Positions 54,229 through 64,000 of a DNA stretch of 64,000 nucleotides are shown here, piece after piece (the first letter of the stretch is position 1; each line of letters opens with the position of its first letter). The translations under genes and the position numbers were made by a program. The DNA comes from Phytophthora sp. 'mugwort'. Taxonomy: Eukaryota > Oomycota > Peronosporomycetes > Peronosporales > Peronosporaceae. The stretch covers positions 3,844,001 to 3,908,000 of the forward strand of contig JAUCEF010000017.1 in NCBI GenBank assembly GCA_033558025.1. Reading direction: 5' to 3'. The notes beneath the pieces are model-generated. The model was not told the DNA's origin. It did not search any database and saw only the letters and a program-made list of their open reading frames with translations.

Positions 54229-55320
54229 ATGGCAAAAGGCGCTTGGATCTCGGACGAAGAGCGCGAGAGGATCGTGCAGATGCGAAAGGACGGCGTGGCG
54301 GTCAAGGACATCGCCAAACAAACGGAACGCAGCACCAACTTCGTCTATCGCCTCTTGAAGAAAGTCAACGGTGATGTTCCGAACAAGAAGAAACAGAAGA
54401 CTGCGACCGTTTCTGATACTGCGGCGGTCTCTGACACTGCGAAGGCCTCTGATACTGCGGCTCCGGGAGCCAACGAAATTCGAGACGGACGTGATCGGCT
54501 GCTGGAAGATCTCTCCGACTCCAGTGCAGCGCTTCTGTGCGCTGTTGAAGGCATGGAAGTGTCGGCATACGAGCCGATCCCAATGCCGAGATCGGTCCGT
54601 AGCTCCCAACAACGACCAGCTCCAGCCCAAGTGCGTCCGGAAGCAGTCGCCTGTGTGACCTTCAGTGCCGAGCCAGGTGCCAACTCCAGTGTCGCCAAGC
54701 CTCGAGCAGAACAGAGCACAGACGAGTTTTGGCTTTTAACAGATGCAACGTCGTCAACTGATCGTCCGTCAACAGTAGCCCAGGCTACCTCTGGACGTAA
54801 TCAGGTGCCGTCTAAGAAACGAAAGGCTTCATCTTCACAAGGATCGAACGGCCAGCCACCTTCTGCAGCGACGTCTTCGGCGTTGCTTGTGACCCCCCAT
54901 CTCCAACGTGCCGCTTTAGCTTCTCCTAATGGAGTTGGGGGCCTCCTCAAGCGGGTTCAAGACGAGATTCGCCGGCTTGAAACTTTGGCTCCGACCGATA
55001 TTTATGACGCTCAACTGCTGCAAATGCTTGTGAAATTCCACGCAGAAATGCTTCTTGTGCAGCTTCAAAAAACACTGTCAGCAGTGGAATCCAATACACG
55101 AGCCAGGGACGAAGATAGCGATGGTAAGGAAACGAGTCGCCTGCTTCGCGAAAAGCTGGCGAAGAAGATAACGCTTTTGAAAGTCCAAGCAGACCGTGAA
55201 CGATTGGAGCTGGAACGTGAGCAGATCAGACACAAAACAACGTCGATGATCTGCCGTAAGACACTCCTCGACGCTAACGCATCGCCAGTTGACGTTGACC
55301 AATTATTCCCTCGCCAGTAA
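54229..55320 (+). CDS. HTH and coiled-coil protein, unknown function
   Basis: 363 residues from the Met at 54229 (MAKGAWISDEERERIVQMRK); the frame is open further upstream to 54130 but that part lacks features. Residues ~8-45 form a helix-turn-helix (DGVAVKDIAKQTERSTNFVY, RLLKKV) like those of resolvase, Tc1-type transposase or homeodomain-like proteins. A short repeat (SDTAAVSDTAKASDTAA) and a long disordered Ser/Pro/Ala region follow. Residues ~245-345 are a coiled coil (LLKRVQDEIRRLETL, LLREKLAKKITLLKVQADRE, LELEREQIRHKT). It ends DVDQLFPRQ. This may be a transposase-derived DNA-binding protein or a lineage-specific transcription factor. I do not recognise a named family. Confidence 0.65.
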   Translation: MAKGAWISDEERERIVQMRKDGVAVKDIAKQTERSTNFVYRLLKKVNGDVPNKKKQKTATVSDTAAVSDTAKASDTAAPGANEIRDGRDRLLEDLSDSSAALLCAVEGMEVSAYEPIPMPRSVRSSQQRPAPAQVRPEAVACVTFSAEPGANSSVAKPRAEQSTDEFWLLTDATSSTDRPSTVAQATSGRNQVPSKKRKASSSQGSNGQPPSAATSSALLVTPHLQRAALASPNGVGGLLKRVQDEIRRLETLAPTDIYDAQLLQMLVKFHAEMLLVQLQKTLSAVESNTRARDEDSDGKETSRLLREKLAKKITLLKVQADRERLELEREQIRHKTTSMICRKTLLDANASPVDVDQLFPRQ

Positions 55321-55577
55321 CGCCTTAATTGCTAGATTGGACTTGCAGTAATCCGACCACGCGCGGCATCATCAAAGTTCTTGGGTTGAGGACGTCGAAC
55401 AGCATTTTTTTCATCCCTCTATGTTGCCATTTTTTATGCGTTATCGATTGGGTTCTACCAATACAAACTGCGCTCCACGCATTGCTCTCGCGTTTTGTTT
55501 CCACGCTTCTGTTGTTACTTTTTCGCGCTGCTGGGTTATAAGTGACTCGTACAAGATTGATGGGCTCTCGTGCCACA

Positions 55578-58500
55578 CTAGCTGGAGCTGATCGGAGCAC
55601 ACGTCTTCGTCTTCTTGAGCAGAGACTCCGAATTTGGTGCTTCCCCCAGCACCAACTTCCGCTTTGCGACAATCAGTGCTGCGGACTCAGGACTGCCATC
55701 ACCAACCGCATGGCTTCCTACACTATTACTTTTGCCATCGACGCGATTTGCATTACTGCTCCCGTCATTTCCATAATTTTTTTCAGATGCTGGTGTTGTC
55801 GACGGACTGCCTCCATTCTCACTGCTGCTGTCAGGTGCGGAGATTTTCCACGATATTTTCTGAAACACGTTCTTGAACTGGGGGGACCGAGCCTTCTTAG
55901 AATTTTGGTGAGCTTTCTTCTGTGCGAACAGATTGCTTCCTCCCAAGAATGACTGAGTATCCACTTCGTCTTCTTGTTTCTTGCGTACTGGAAGCTTAAG
56001 CTCGCGTTCTTCTTCCACGATATCCGCACCTCGTGGAGATGTCATGGACGCTAAGTCAGCCGAGCTTTCTTCAGTCTTTGGAGTTGCAGGCTCGTCATCA
56101 TCGTCATCATAATCCACCAACTTTACTGACCGCGGGCGGTTTTGACAAGGAACCTCCTCCTGAGCAAAAACCAAACACAGCTAGTTAGCGCCACATTCAG
56201 CAATTAGTATGCGTTATTTAAGCAGTTCTCACCTCTGAAAGCCCGTTCTTGTCGAACTCAGGGGTAGCTATTGTAGTTTCTGCGTCCTTTTCGAAGTACA
56301 GCTCCTCTTCGTCATCGATACTGCCTGCCCGTACAAATCGAACCTTATCGGTATCAGCAGAGCTCATGCCTGCAACCTCAGAGCCTGCGTTTCCTTCATG
56401 GCGAGCGCGGATAGCATCGAACACTAGTGGACACTCTGCCTTGTATGTCTCGTAAAACTTCGTGTAGATATGCTCGACTAACGATGTCAAGTTTGTCTTC
56501 CTCGTAGAAAAACATTCATGTTCGTCAGTGTCAAGAGAGACGCCTTAAGGAGATCAAGCAATAATGCTCACCTTTTCAATGAAGGACAATACTTCCAAAA
56601 TCGCCGAGCTGACGGCTCCAGTGTTCGGCTTTCCGATCTCTAGATTTGCTAGCATCGGTGTGAACAGATCGTTCTGAACCAAAAACCTGGAAAAGAAAGC
56701 TTCAGCTCGTATTGCACATGCTCGGACAAACTTCACTGCGTCTATAGGGAAAATGCCAAAGAGATTAGTCGAGTGCTCGCGCTTAAGTAGCTGCTGAACA
56801 ACAACTCGCGGTACATGAACGGTTATTTGCTGCCGATTAGCGGCTACGTACGAATAACGAAGAGTTTGTTCTTGGAGCGCAACATTTTTTCAGCGTAGGT
56901 CGCAACTGGTTGCCGCCCGAATAGATACTTAATGCGATAGCCGTGATTTTCTGTGCAGAACGTAAGCAGTTCCATGATACTGTCGTGTAGATCAAACATG
57001 GCAGATTCATCGTGGACAAAGGCATTACTCCTCAATGGTTGAAGCAGCCAATGCATGTAGTTAGGGTAGACCACACTCAAAAATTTGTCGTCCTGTTAAA
57101 TGGCACAACAGCACACATCTTCATTAGACCCAGCAAACTAAGGCAGGGTTTATTTTATCCTGAATGCGTACCTGTCCAAGCGGTACGCGGAAGATTTCCC
57201 GCAGTAAGTTGAACAGTTGGATTCGCATCGGTTCGTCACGCTCGAACACAACCAGAAGTGCAGTGAACAAGGACGATTTTGGTGTCCACGCGATCCGTTC
57301 CTTATCCGAGGTCGGCGCAGGGATACATTTGCCTTCACTTGCAAGGTACGATCGTAACCTATCTGGACCCTGGTAGAAAACTAGCACGTTCAGGATGTCC
57401 ACCGCTAACGCGACCTCCTCCCGCTTCGAATCGGGGGAGCCCAAAACGGCTGCGAATGCCGCGAAAAGCTCACCATCACCGAACAAATTTGCAATGAGGG
57501 AGCCAAATACTGGTGGGGCTCCGAAAGGGTCACGGCGCTGAGGTCTGTCTAAGGGTTTTGTCACCTGTACCATGTCGATAATTGCTTTAAGCAGTCCAAG
57601 GCCATCCGATCGATTATCTTTGCTGGAAACAAGGTCCTTACTGCAGCAACATTGCACAAAATTCATGAACACCTCAAGCAAAACGTAACCAGCGCTGAGT
57701 CAGAATACGTACATGGACTTCCAGTAGTCTTCAGTCTCGGAAATGTACGAAAGGATGTGAAAATTGTTTTCGTTGGCCATGTGCTCCAGCAAGAGCACGC
57801 ATCCATCCGGCAGCGAACGCGACAACACATTGTCCTTAATCACCTGGATACGAAAGTTCATGTGGACGCGCTCCACGACACTTCGATCTGTGATCGGGAT
57901 CACCTGCCAGTGAACAAGCAGCAATCATTACATGTATTTCAGCGCTCCGCGTGGTACGTCACCGGAAAGTACCGCATGTCAGCTACAGTACCTCGTGAAA
58001 CCCCCCATCTCCCTCAAGAGCCGCTCTGAAGTCCATTTCGCGGATCAATCCGGGGTTGTAGCCGAACACGCCGACTACTGAAATGAAGTTGGCCTCACTC
58101 AGCAAAATCTCCATCAAACCGCGATTGCACATTTCCACTAACCAGCCAGACATTGCAACGTCAGCTCGGTATCAAGTTTCAGCCGGCAAATTCATTGCAC
58201 CACTCACGAATCGCGTAGAAAATATCGAACAGTTTGTGCAGCACCGTCTTGTCCGCGTCCAGCTCGCTCACGTCGAACAAATCCAGCAGCTTGACAATGT
58301 ACGCGCCATCCTGTCCGTCAACAGCGACTCCATCAGTTAGTCTTCATACCTGTAAACTGAACCCTACATATCACCAGTCAGGAACCTTGTCGGTGAAGTC
58401 CATGAGCACCTTGGAACGCACCGTCGGGTGCGACGTCTTGAGCACTAGCAGGATCTCGTCCAGATGCTCCAAGTCGCAGGGCGGCAGCTCGCAGCTGCAT

Positions 58501-58649
58501 CCATCCATCCATCCATCAATCAGCCACGCCGTCAATCAACGGTCGTTAGCACTTATCAGCCAATAGAAACCGCCCCATCACGCAAAACTCGGTTCGTACG
58601 GCTTAATGTCTTCGCGGAAGAGCTGATCAAGGCTGCTCCTACCCTCCAT
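55578..58649 (-). CDS. PPP4R3: Protein phosphatase 4 regulatory subunit 3 (SMEK/PP4R3), lacking the N-terminal domain
   Basis: Ten exons: 58649-58600, 58494-58386, 58310-58208, 58137-57992, 57903-57713, 57640-57172, 57092-56852, 56741-56572, 56496-56233, 56159-55578; 774 residues, every phase consistent. The ATG sits in CCACCATGG. After MEGRSSLDQLFREDIKP the SMEK core follows: CELPPCDLEHLDEI, VVGVFGYNPGLIREMDFRAA, HMNFRIQVIKDNVL, LGLLKAIIDM, VYPNYMHWLLQPL and FFSRFLVQNDLF. The tail is acidic and Ser-rich (VDYDDDDDEPATPKTEE). PP4R3 directs PP4c-PP4R2 to DNA-damage and other substrates. The EVH1-like substrate-binding domain that normally precedes the armadillo-like core is not encoded here; only 17 residues precede it. 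Splice positions are hand-made but well supported by homology. Confidence 0.88.
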
Positions 58650-59245
58650 GGTGGCAGTCGGAGGCTTTTTGCTCGGGTGCCACACGCGGCGGTAAATGGC
58701 ACACAGGAACACGCGATTAGCTGGTCGCGCAGCGGTCGCTGGCCCAGCGGCAACTTTTCGGCTGCGAGTGCGCGCGTTACGGCCACTTGCAGAGTGAGAT
58801 TTTCCGACGCCAAGTCTCTCCCCTTTTGGCGGACCAATGGCGAAACAAAGTCAGCCGTTCTTTGGCCAATGAGAAGACAGGTACGTTGATTTGGGTCACT
58901 TTGGCACGGACGGCGCGACGACGAGGCAACAAAAGCCCAGGTGGAGCTGCCGCTGCGATGGGGAAGCTGCGCTTCACGCCGTTTGTGGCGAGATCAGATG
59001 CGCGTGAAGTTCAAGCGTCGACTGCTTGTATCAGCTGACACCTCTTAGACAAGACAAGGCGTGACTGGTCAGCACTGCCATCCAGTTGCTGTATCTACTG
59101 CGAATTTTCCAGCAGTAACTAAAATTATTGTAGTCACAAAGGATAAAATTCCAGTTCTATTCCAATTTCTGATCACATCATTGGCTGCCTTTTCTGCCAA
59201 TCGTTTTTCGGCGACAACGCGTTCGGGCGCGGATTTCAGTTGAAA
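58650..59245. other. Divergent promoter region, PP4R3 and SNF5
   Basis: About 600 bp between two divergent starts. No supported gene. CCAAT boxes are visible (CCAAT at about 58833 and, inverted, ATTGG at about 58865), which may serve either promoter. Confidence 0.4.
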
Positions 59246-61597
59246 ATGGCGGGTCGAGAGTTCGTGCACGTCCAGCCGGTGCGTGCGCAGCCCCTGGCGG
59301 GGTCTGGGGGTCTAAGTGACCTCATTCTTTCTTACCTGCCAAGCATGCCAATTTCTAACTCATGGCAATTGCCCGCTCTTCTGTTTGCCAGGACAACGCC
59401 GAGATCGAGCGGTCTGTGCTGTCGCAGGAGGTACCAAACTTGACTCCCCCATTTGCTACCATAGGATTCACCGAGCTTCCATAGTTGCTAACAGGCTCTT
59501 GATGTCTGTGCGATATTTTTGGATGCCGCTGATGGAAGGTGGAGGCGCTGCGGAACCGGCTGGGGCTGCGCCAAGTGGACGTGTCCAAGGAATGCGGCGT
59601 GAACGCCAGTATGCTGTCCCAGTGGATGCTGGGCAGGTACAAGGGCAATGTTGGCCGAGTATGTGGTTGAGATTTCGGGGATTGAAGCATGTGCAAATAC
59701 ATTAAATCATGGCAACAACGGGAAGCTGACGGGTGTGTCGTTGTGGCTTTGCATGTTGCAGATTAACGGACTGATGGAGTCGTGGCTCATCCGTCGGCGA
59801 GGAGGGAAACCGATGGACAAGGGCATGATGTGTACGATTATGAACAATTTACTACGGTGCGAATTGCTGCTTGAAGCTAACAGATTGTTCCGGTGCAGTG
59901 TTCAGCTCGACCGCTAGCTCGCCAAAACTGAAACGAAGATTGGAGGAGATGAGCGATCCTCTGCAAGCAGCAAAAAGGTGCGAGAGCTGTGCGCGATAAT
60001 TTTTACTGGCACATTGGCGCTATTTTCATCCATGATTTACGGCCTGGTTTGTCTGGAGCAGGAAAGATGGCATGATTTTCGCGCAGCGGAAGCTGTATAA
60101 TTACCCCAAGGTGCGTTGCGCTTTCAAATGATCTCCGTTCAACATCATGCTGTGCCCCTCCCCTGAAAGCATCGTCATCGTTTGCAGTTCCCGACTCGGG
60201 ACACATTACTCATCCCCATCAGACTCGACATAGATATCGAAGGCTATCGATACATTGACTCTTTCTCATGGAATCTGTAAGTTTATGCTTGTAAATTGTG
60301 GGTTGTAGTTTATCGGCTGGCATGCTAACTAGATGTACGTGATGACGTCCTCGCAGTTATGAGAAGGACTTCACGTACGAGACATTCTCTGCGGCGTTAG
60401 TAAGAGACTTGGACCTCCCAGACTGTTTTTACAAACGCATCTCGAAATCGATTCAGGAGCAGGTGGACAAGGCACAAAAGATTATCCCTTGGCACGATGC
60501 TGTCACAACTGAGAGCTTACATCCGATCTTTATCAACTTACGGCTAAATGATACCATCTACATGGATCGCTTTGAGTGGGACCTGAATAATCCAAACAAC
60601 TCGCCCGAGAGATTTGCCCAGGTCGTTTGTGAAGACTTGGTAAGTTTATTCATTTTGCTCACCAGTATGCGCTGATATGTGATTTTCATGTTCATGAAAA
60701 CAGGGTTTGAGTGGCGAGTTCGAAGCCCAAGTGGCGCTTTCAATTCGAGAGCAACTTCGCGACTACTCCAGAGTAAGCGGTAGTGCCATTCAGTTGTTAG
60801 TGTATGATTATACTGAAGTGGATGAAATCCTGCTTTTGTGCAGCTTATTCGAGAAGGCTTGAAAGATCGAGTAACCAGACTACCACCAGTCACTGCAGCG
60901 TTCCGTGACCGCCTTGATGCTGCAGCGTGGAGTCCCTCAGTAAAGTACATTCTGGCGGATGACATTCCACAACTTGAGCGCGAAGATTTTAAACGGATGA
61001 GACCGCTATCGCGTCCTACGATTCACGTGACTCCGCCACCGCCTCCAATTGCGAAGCCCAACCGGCCACCCAAGCCAGTAAACACATTTCTCGTTTTTTG
61101 CAGACAAAATCGAAAGAAGATTATGGCCGATCACCCTGCTACGAGCGCTAAGGATGCGTCGAAGATTCTTGGGGAAATGTGGCAAAAGTTGTCCGAGAAG
61201 GAACGCGCAAGGTATGAGGGGCTGCTCTGCGAAAGCTGGCTTGAGCCATGCGTGTTTTAAAGTGTACTAACTCTGTTGTTGTTGCAGCTACATCCCGATG
61301 ACTGAGATGGAGAACCAGCGACGAATGAACGAGTGGCGGATGAAGGAGAACGCCCTAAATGGCGTCCACACTACACTTGTCGGCGGGGTCATGGCTGTAG
61401 CAACTCCTACTGTATCGGCTACGCCTAGCCAGACCAGCTCTCCCGCTATTCCAGGAACTCCAGTGCTGCTGGCTCCTCGAATCACTCCAAGTGTTGCATC
61501 ATTAATGGACGACGTGGACGATGCTGACGCCGAAGACGAGGACGACGAGGACGACGAGGACGAGGATACCGCTAGTGCGACCAGCGTCGCCATCTGA
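59246..61597 (+). CDS. SNF5: SNF5/SMARCB1-type protein with C-terminal HMG box
   Basis: Eleven exons: 59246-59278, 59392-59430, 59539-59658, 59762-59831, 59899-59977, 60062-60110, 60188-60276, 60357-60639, 60704-60772, 60844-61211, 61288-61597; 502 residues. An N-terminal HTH-like part (LRNRLGLRQVDVSKECGVNA, SMLSQWMLGRYKG) precedes KDGMIFAQRKLYNYPKF. The SNF5 domain follows: LIPIRLDIDIEGYRYIDSFS, LPDCFYKRISKSIQEQV, IFINLRLNDTIYMDRFEWDL, ERFAQVVCEDLGLSGEFE and ALSIREQLRDYS. After PPPPPIAKPNRPPKP an HMG box follows (VNTFLVFCRQNRKKIMADHP, ASKILGEMWQKLSEKERAR). It ends in an acidic tail. SNF5 is a core SWI/SNF subunit that contacts the nucleosome acidic patch. The join between exons 4 and 5 has an alternative (59829/59918) that also keeps frame. 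Confidence 0.85.
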
Positions 61598-61685
61598 TAA
61601 TTTTGCATCGATCCCACTCGAATGTGTTGAGTTCCGGTCCCTGAGAAAGCTCTGCTTATTGCATTTTACGTCAGTATCAACCTAC

Positions 61686-62154
61686 TTATGCAGTATCCTC
61701 GCTGCCTATCGTGGGTGACAACCGCCACTTGGACTGGTAGTAGTGGTTCTCCAACTCGAACAGCGCCGACGAGATGTCTGAACTCAAGTGCGAGATCTGC
61801 GCGTCCACATCGTCGCACCTGTCGCCAGAGACGTTGCTAGTTAGTTTCTGCAGTGCAGTATAGTACCTAAGAAGAAAGCTAGCCTCACCGCTTCAGCAGC
61901 TCGTCCGACGTCGTGTCGACGGTCTGGCTCATGCCTTCGAAGTCGCCGAGCGCTAGGGACAGCTTCATCTCCGACACGAGTTTGAGCAGTGATTCGCTGG
62001 CTTGCACGAGCGTGGTGGCGTAGATGGAGCTCTGGAAGGACTCGCGCGTAGTGTTAGCCGAGTCCTTAATTTTAGCCGTCTTAATCAGACCCTTAAAGTT
62101 CTCCACAAGCTTCTCCACATTGTTGTCCAGCCGCTGCCGGTACTCCTCCGCCAT
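61686..62154 (-). CDS. MED22: Mediator subunit 22 (MED22/Surf5)
   Basis: Two exons, 62154-61889 and 61818-61686, with a 70-bp intron; 132 residues. MAEEYRQRLDNNVEKLVENF, KGLIKTAKI, TTRESFQSSIYATTLVQASE, SLLKLVSEMKLSLALGDFEG, then across the splice DELLKRCDDVDAQISHLSSD are in MED22 order. It forms a helical bundle with MED11 in the Mediator head, contacting the pre-initiation complex. The length is normal for the family (about 130-140). It is convergent with the SNF5 gene, with only 88 bp between the stops, and divergent from the V-ATPase gene. Confidence 0.88.
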
Positions 62155-62742
62155 GATGACGCAAAAAGCAAAAAATATGTTGAAAAAAAAGCACTTTAAC
62201 TGCAGTTGGTGTCGTTTACTTAATTTTTTTTACCTAATATGTACAAAACACTGTTTTCAATGCGAAGACAAGAATCTATCGCCCTCGAATGCTTTTGACG
62301 ACAGACCCAATCTGTACTATGTATGCAAGCTCAGTAACACGAGCCGGTATTCGCTCTACATGTTAATAGCAAGACGTCCTGCGCTTCAACCGAGCCGCCA
62401 AGTCTCGGTCCGTTTTGCTGGACGCCGCTTGGTCAGCGGTTCCAAAAACGGATCTTTTTCGAGGTTTTTCCAAGTAAAACCTCTTGTGTTTACTAAAGAG
62501 TCGAAGGGGGGCTCAGCAGGCCCGTCGCTCCGCATTCAAAGGCAGTTCCGCTACATTTCAACCAGGTGCGTGAAGACGGCGGTCAGGGCGGTTCGCTGTC
62601 AGGATGATCCTGCGCGGGGAGCTCATGCTACCAGCAACCCTGCCTAGTACATATATGTAGATATCTAACGTTACTATTCTCGCTCTCAACAACACTTCGT
62701 TGCGTCTATTATGACCTACAGAAACTCGACCACTCAAGAACA
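62155..62742. other. Divergent promoter region, MED22 and V-ATPase c
   Basis: About 590 bp between two divergent start codons. An ORF crosses part of it (62024-62647) but overlaps the MED22 exon antisense and has no features. No specific promoter element can be claimed. Confidence 0.45.
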
Positions 62743-63403
62743 ATGCTGGCCCAGCTCGTAGCAGACGTGTGTCCGTCGTCGGCCTCTTTCTTCGGCTTCA
62801 TGGGCGTCGCCTCCGCCCTCGTCTTCGCCAGTACGTTTTGCAGAATTAGTAACTCGCAGATACGAGCAGCTACAACTCTTTCTGTAGAGTTATAGCAGCT
62901 GAGGGGTCTTTGCTGTAGTGTGTATGTTGTGCTATTCGTGCTAAGTTGATGTTACTACTGCTGCTACGACTGCAGACCTCGGCGCCGCGTACGGCACGGC
63001 CAAGTCGGGTGTGGGCATCGCGTCGATGGGTGTGATGCGACCCGAGCTGGCCATGCGGAACATTATCCCCGTGGTCATGGCCGGTGTGCTGGGTATCTAC
63101 GGTCTGATCGTGGCGGTGATCATTCAGGGCTCGATCGACCCTCCGAACGGCAACGCGCCCAAGTACGGCTCGTACACGGGCTTCGCGCACCTGGCGGCAG
63201 GTCTGTGCTGTGGTCTAAGCGGTCTGGCGGCCGGCATGGCTATCGGTGTGGTGGGCGACGCAGGGGTGCGCGCCGTGGGTCAGCAGGAGAAGCTGTTCGT
63301 GAACATGATCCTGATCCTAATTTTCGCGGAAGCTCTGGGTCTGTACGGCTTGATCGTGGCGCTGATTCTGTCACAGAAGAAGAGTGACTGCCCGTCGGAG
63401 TAA
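62743..63403 (+). CDS. VMA3: V-type ATPase proteolipid subunit c
   Basis: Two exons, 62743-62830 and 62976-63403, with a 145-bp intron; 171 residues. Four membrane helices are clear: [60 protein letters not shown]; and [20 protein letters not shown]. The proton-carrying Glu is E148 in the fourth helix. Subunit c forms the rotating ring of the V0 sector in vacuolar and endosomal membranes. The intron falls directly after the first helix. The last 58 bases of the coding region reappear, inverted, at the window end, so a second copy faces this one. Confidence 0.95.
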
Positions 63404-63942
63404 GATTTCATTTGTGGAAGACGACACATGCTGTGGCGGATGCTGTACTCGTAGCTTTTGAAGAAGTAAGGTGGCTAGGTCATATGCTTCGGGTAGAACG
63501 GGGTGGGCTGAAGAATTGTGTCAACCTCATCAATGCCGCTTCTTCTGTGGCGTCGCTGCAAGTGATAAACAGCCCTTTTACATCCCTTGATCTGTGCATT
63601 GCTTGATCTTCACGTATTACTCCCATGTTCTTTGATAACCTTCTTTACGTCTGATGATGACGCTTCAGGTCCGACATCTTAAGTTGGAGCTCAGCAAGCC
63701 TAACACAATAATACTAGCGTTACAGCATCAATAAACACTAGCAGCAATAAGCTCACGCTGTGATACCAAAAGCGAAGTTTATTAGCTGCTGCCGCAGTTC
63801 TCCAATCAAGATCGATCGTGTGTGTTGCAGTCAGCACCTCCGACACAAACGGACGGAAATACCGACTGCAGTTCATCCTCATAGCCTCGACATCTGAACG
63901 ATAACATTCCCATGACTGCTACCTCCTCCTAACTGACCATGC
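63404..63942. other. Spacer between convergent V-ATPase c copies
   Basis: About 540 bp between the two stop codons. No supported ORF. It would form the loop of a large inverted repeat if the right-hand copy is complete. Confidence 0.5.
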
Positions 63943-64000
63943 TTACTCCGACGGGCAGTCACTCTTCTTCTGTGACAGAATCAGCGCCACGATCAAGCCG
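63943..64000 (-). CDS. VMA3: Second V-ATPase subunit c copy, C-terminal end only
   Basis: The minus strand reads [18 protein letters not shown] and stop, with the same bases as the last 58 bp of the copy at 62743-63403. The rest lies beyond the window. Exact identity at silent sites points to recent duplication or gene conversion. Confidence 0.85.
   Translation of the reverse strand, partial: GLIVALILSQKKSDCPSE

Noticed and set aside
62024..62647. 207-codon plus-strand ORF over the MED22 promoter
   Set aside because: Overlaps the MED22 first exon antisense and has no family features.
63700..63882. 60-codon minus-strand ORF with a hydrophobic end
   Set aside because: Short, between convergent genes, no start context or conservation evidence.

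Overview
The window looks like nuclear DNA of an oomycete, most like a Phytophthora relative. Genes are compact and closely packed on both strands. Introns are short (about 60-110 bp) with GT..AG ends. Protein types fit the group: an ankyrin/FYVE-like protein, a WRKY19-type Cys/His repeat protein, an STPG flagellar protein, divergent chromatin factors, and the hAT, MULE, gypsy, DIRS-like, Maverick and pogo-like elements usual in these genomes. No tRNA, rRNA, CRISPR array or bacterial-type operon was seen. All exon models were built by eye from reading frame and splice signals.

Layout. (1) 1-7.3 kb: four minus-strand genes with a membrane-trafficking flavour: a partial NT-C2 (EHBP1/EEIG1-like) protein, an NPF-motif/PDZ-like protein, a shorter relative of it without the PDZ region, and an ankyrin/FYVE-like protein. 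(2) 8.5-21 kb: housekeeping genes: TRM10 tRNA methyltransferase, Cys/His repeat protein, STPG flagellar protein, ALKBH8-type tRNA enzyme, DCAF11-like WD40 protein, an equilibrative nucleoside transporter, and splicing factor BUD13. (3) 21.2-25.6 kb: three tandem fructose-1,6-bisphosphatase genes with different subsets of one ancestral intron set; the middle one has a mitochondrial-like leader. EF-1beta follows at 26.3-27.0 kb. (4) 27.6-45.3 kb: a transposon island with a decayed hAT element, a chromodomain fragment, two MULE transposase relics, a truncated Ty3/gypsy element unusually rich in GATC, a DIRS-like pol fragment, a Maverick/Polinton DNA polymerase fragment and a pogo-like element with terminal inverted repeats. 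(5) 45.8-52.6 kb: an array of flavodoxin-domain copies (two decayed, one intact but flavodoxin-only) leading into a complete but divergent diflavin reductase. (6) 52.7-64 kb: TatD nuclease, an HTH/coiled-coil protein, the PP4 regulatory subunit 3 core without its usual N-terminal domain, an SNF5 protein fused to an HMG box, MED22, and V-ATPase subunit c, with a second inverted copy of that gene entering at the window end.

The two stretches most worth following are the flavodoxin/diflavin array, where residues for FMN and NADPH binding are changed and partial copies pile up upstream, and the FBPase triplet, which suggests separate cellular roles for three copies of a gluconeogenic enzyme. The SNF5-HMG fusion and the shortened PP4R3 are secondary points.
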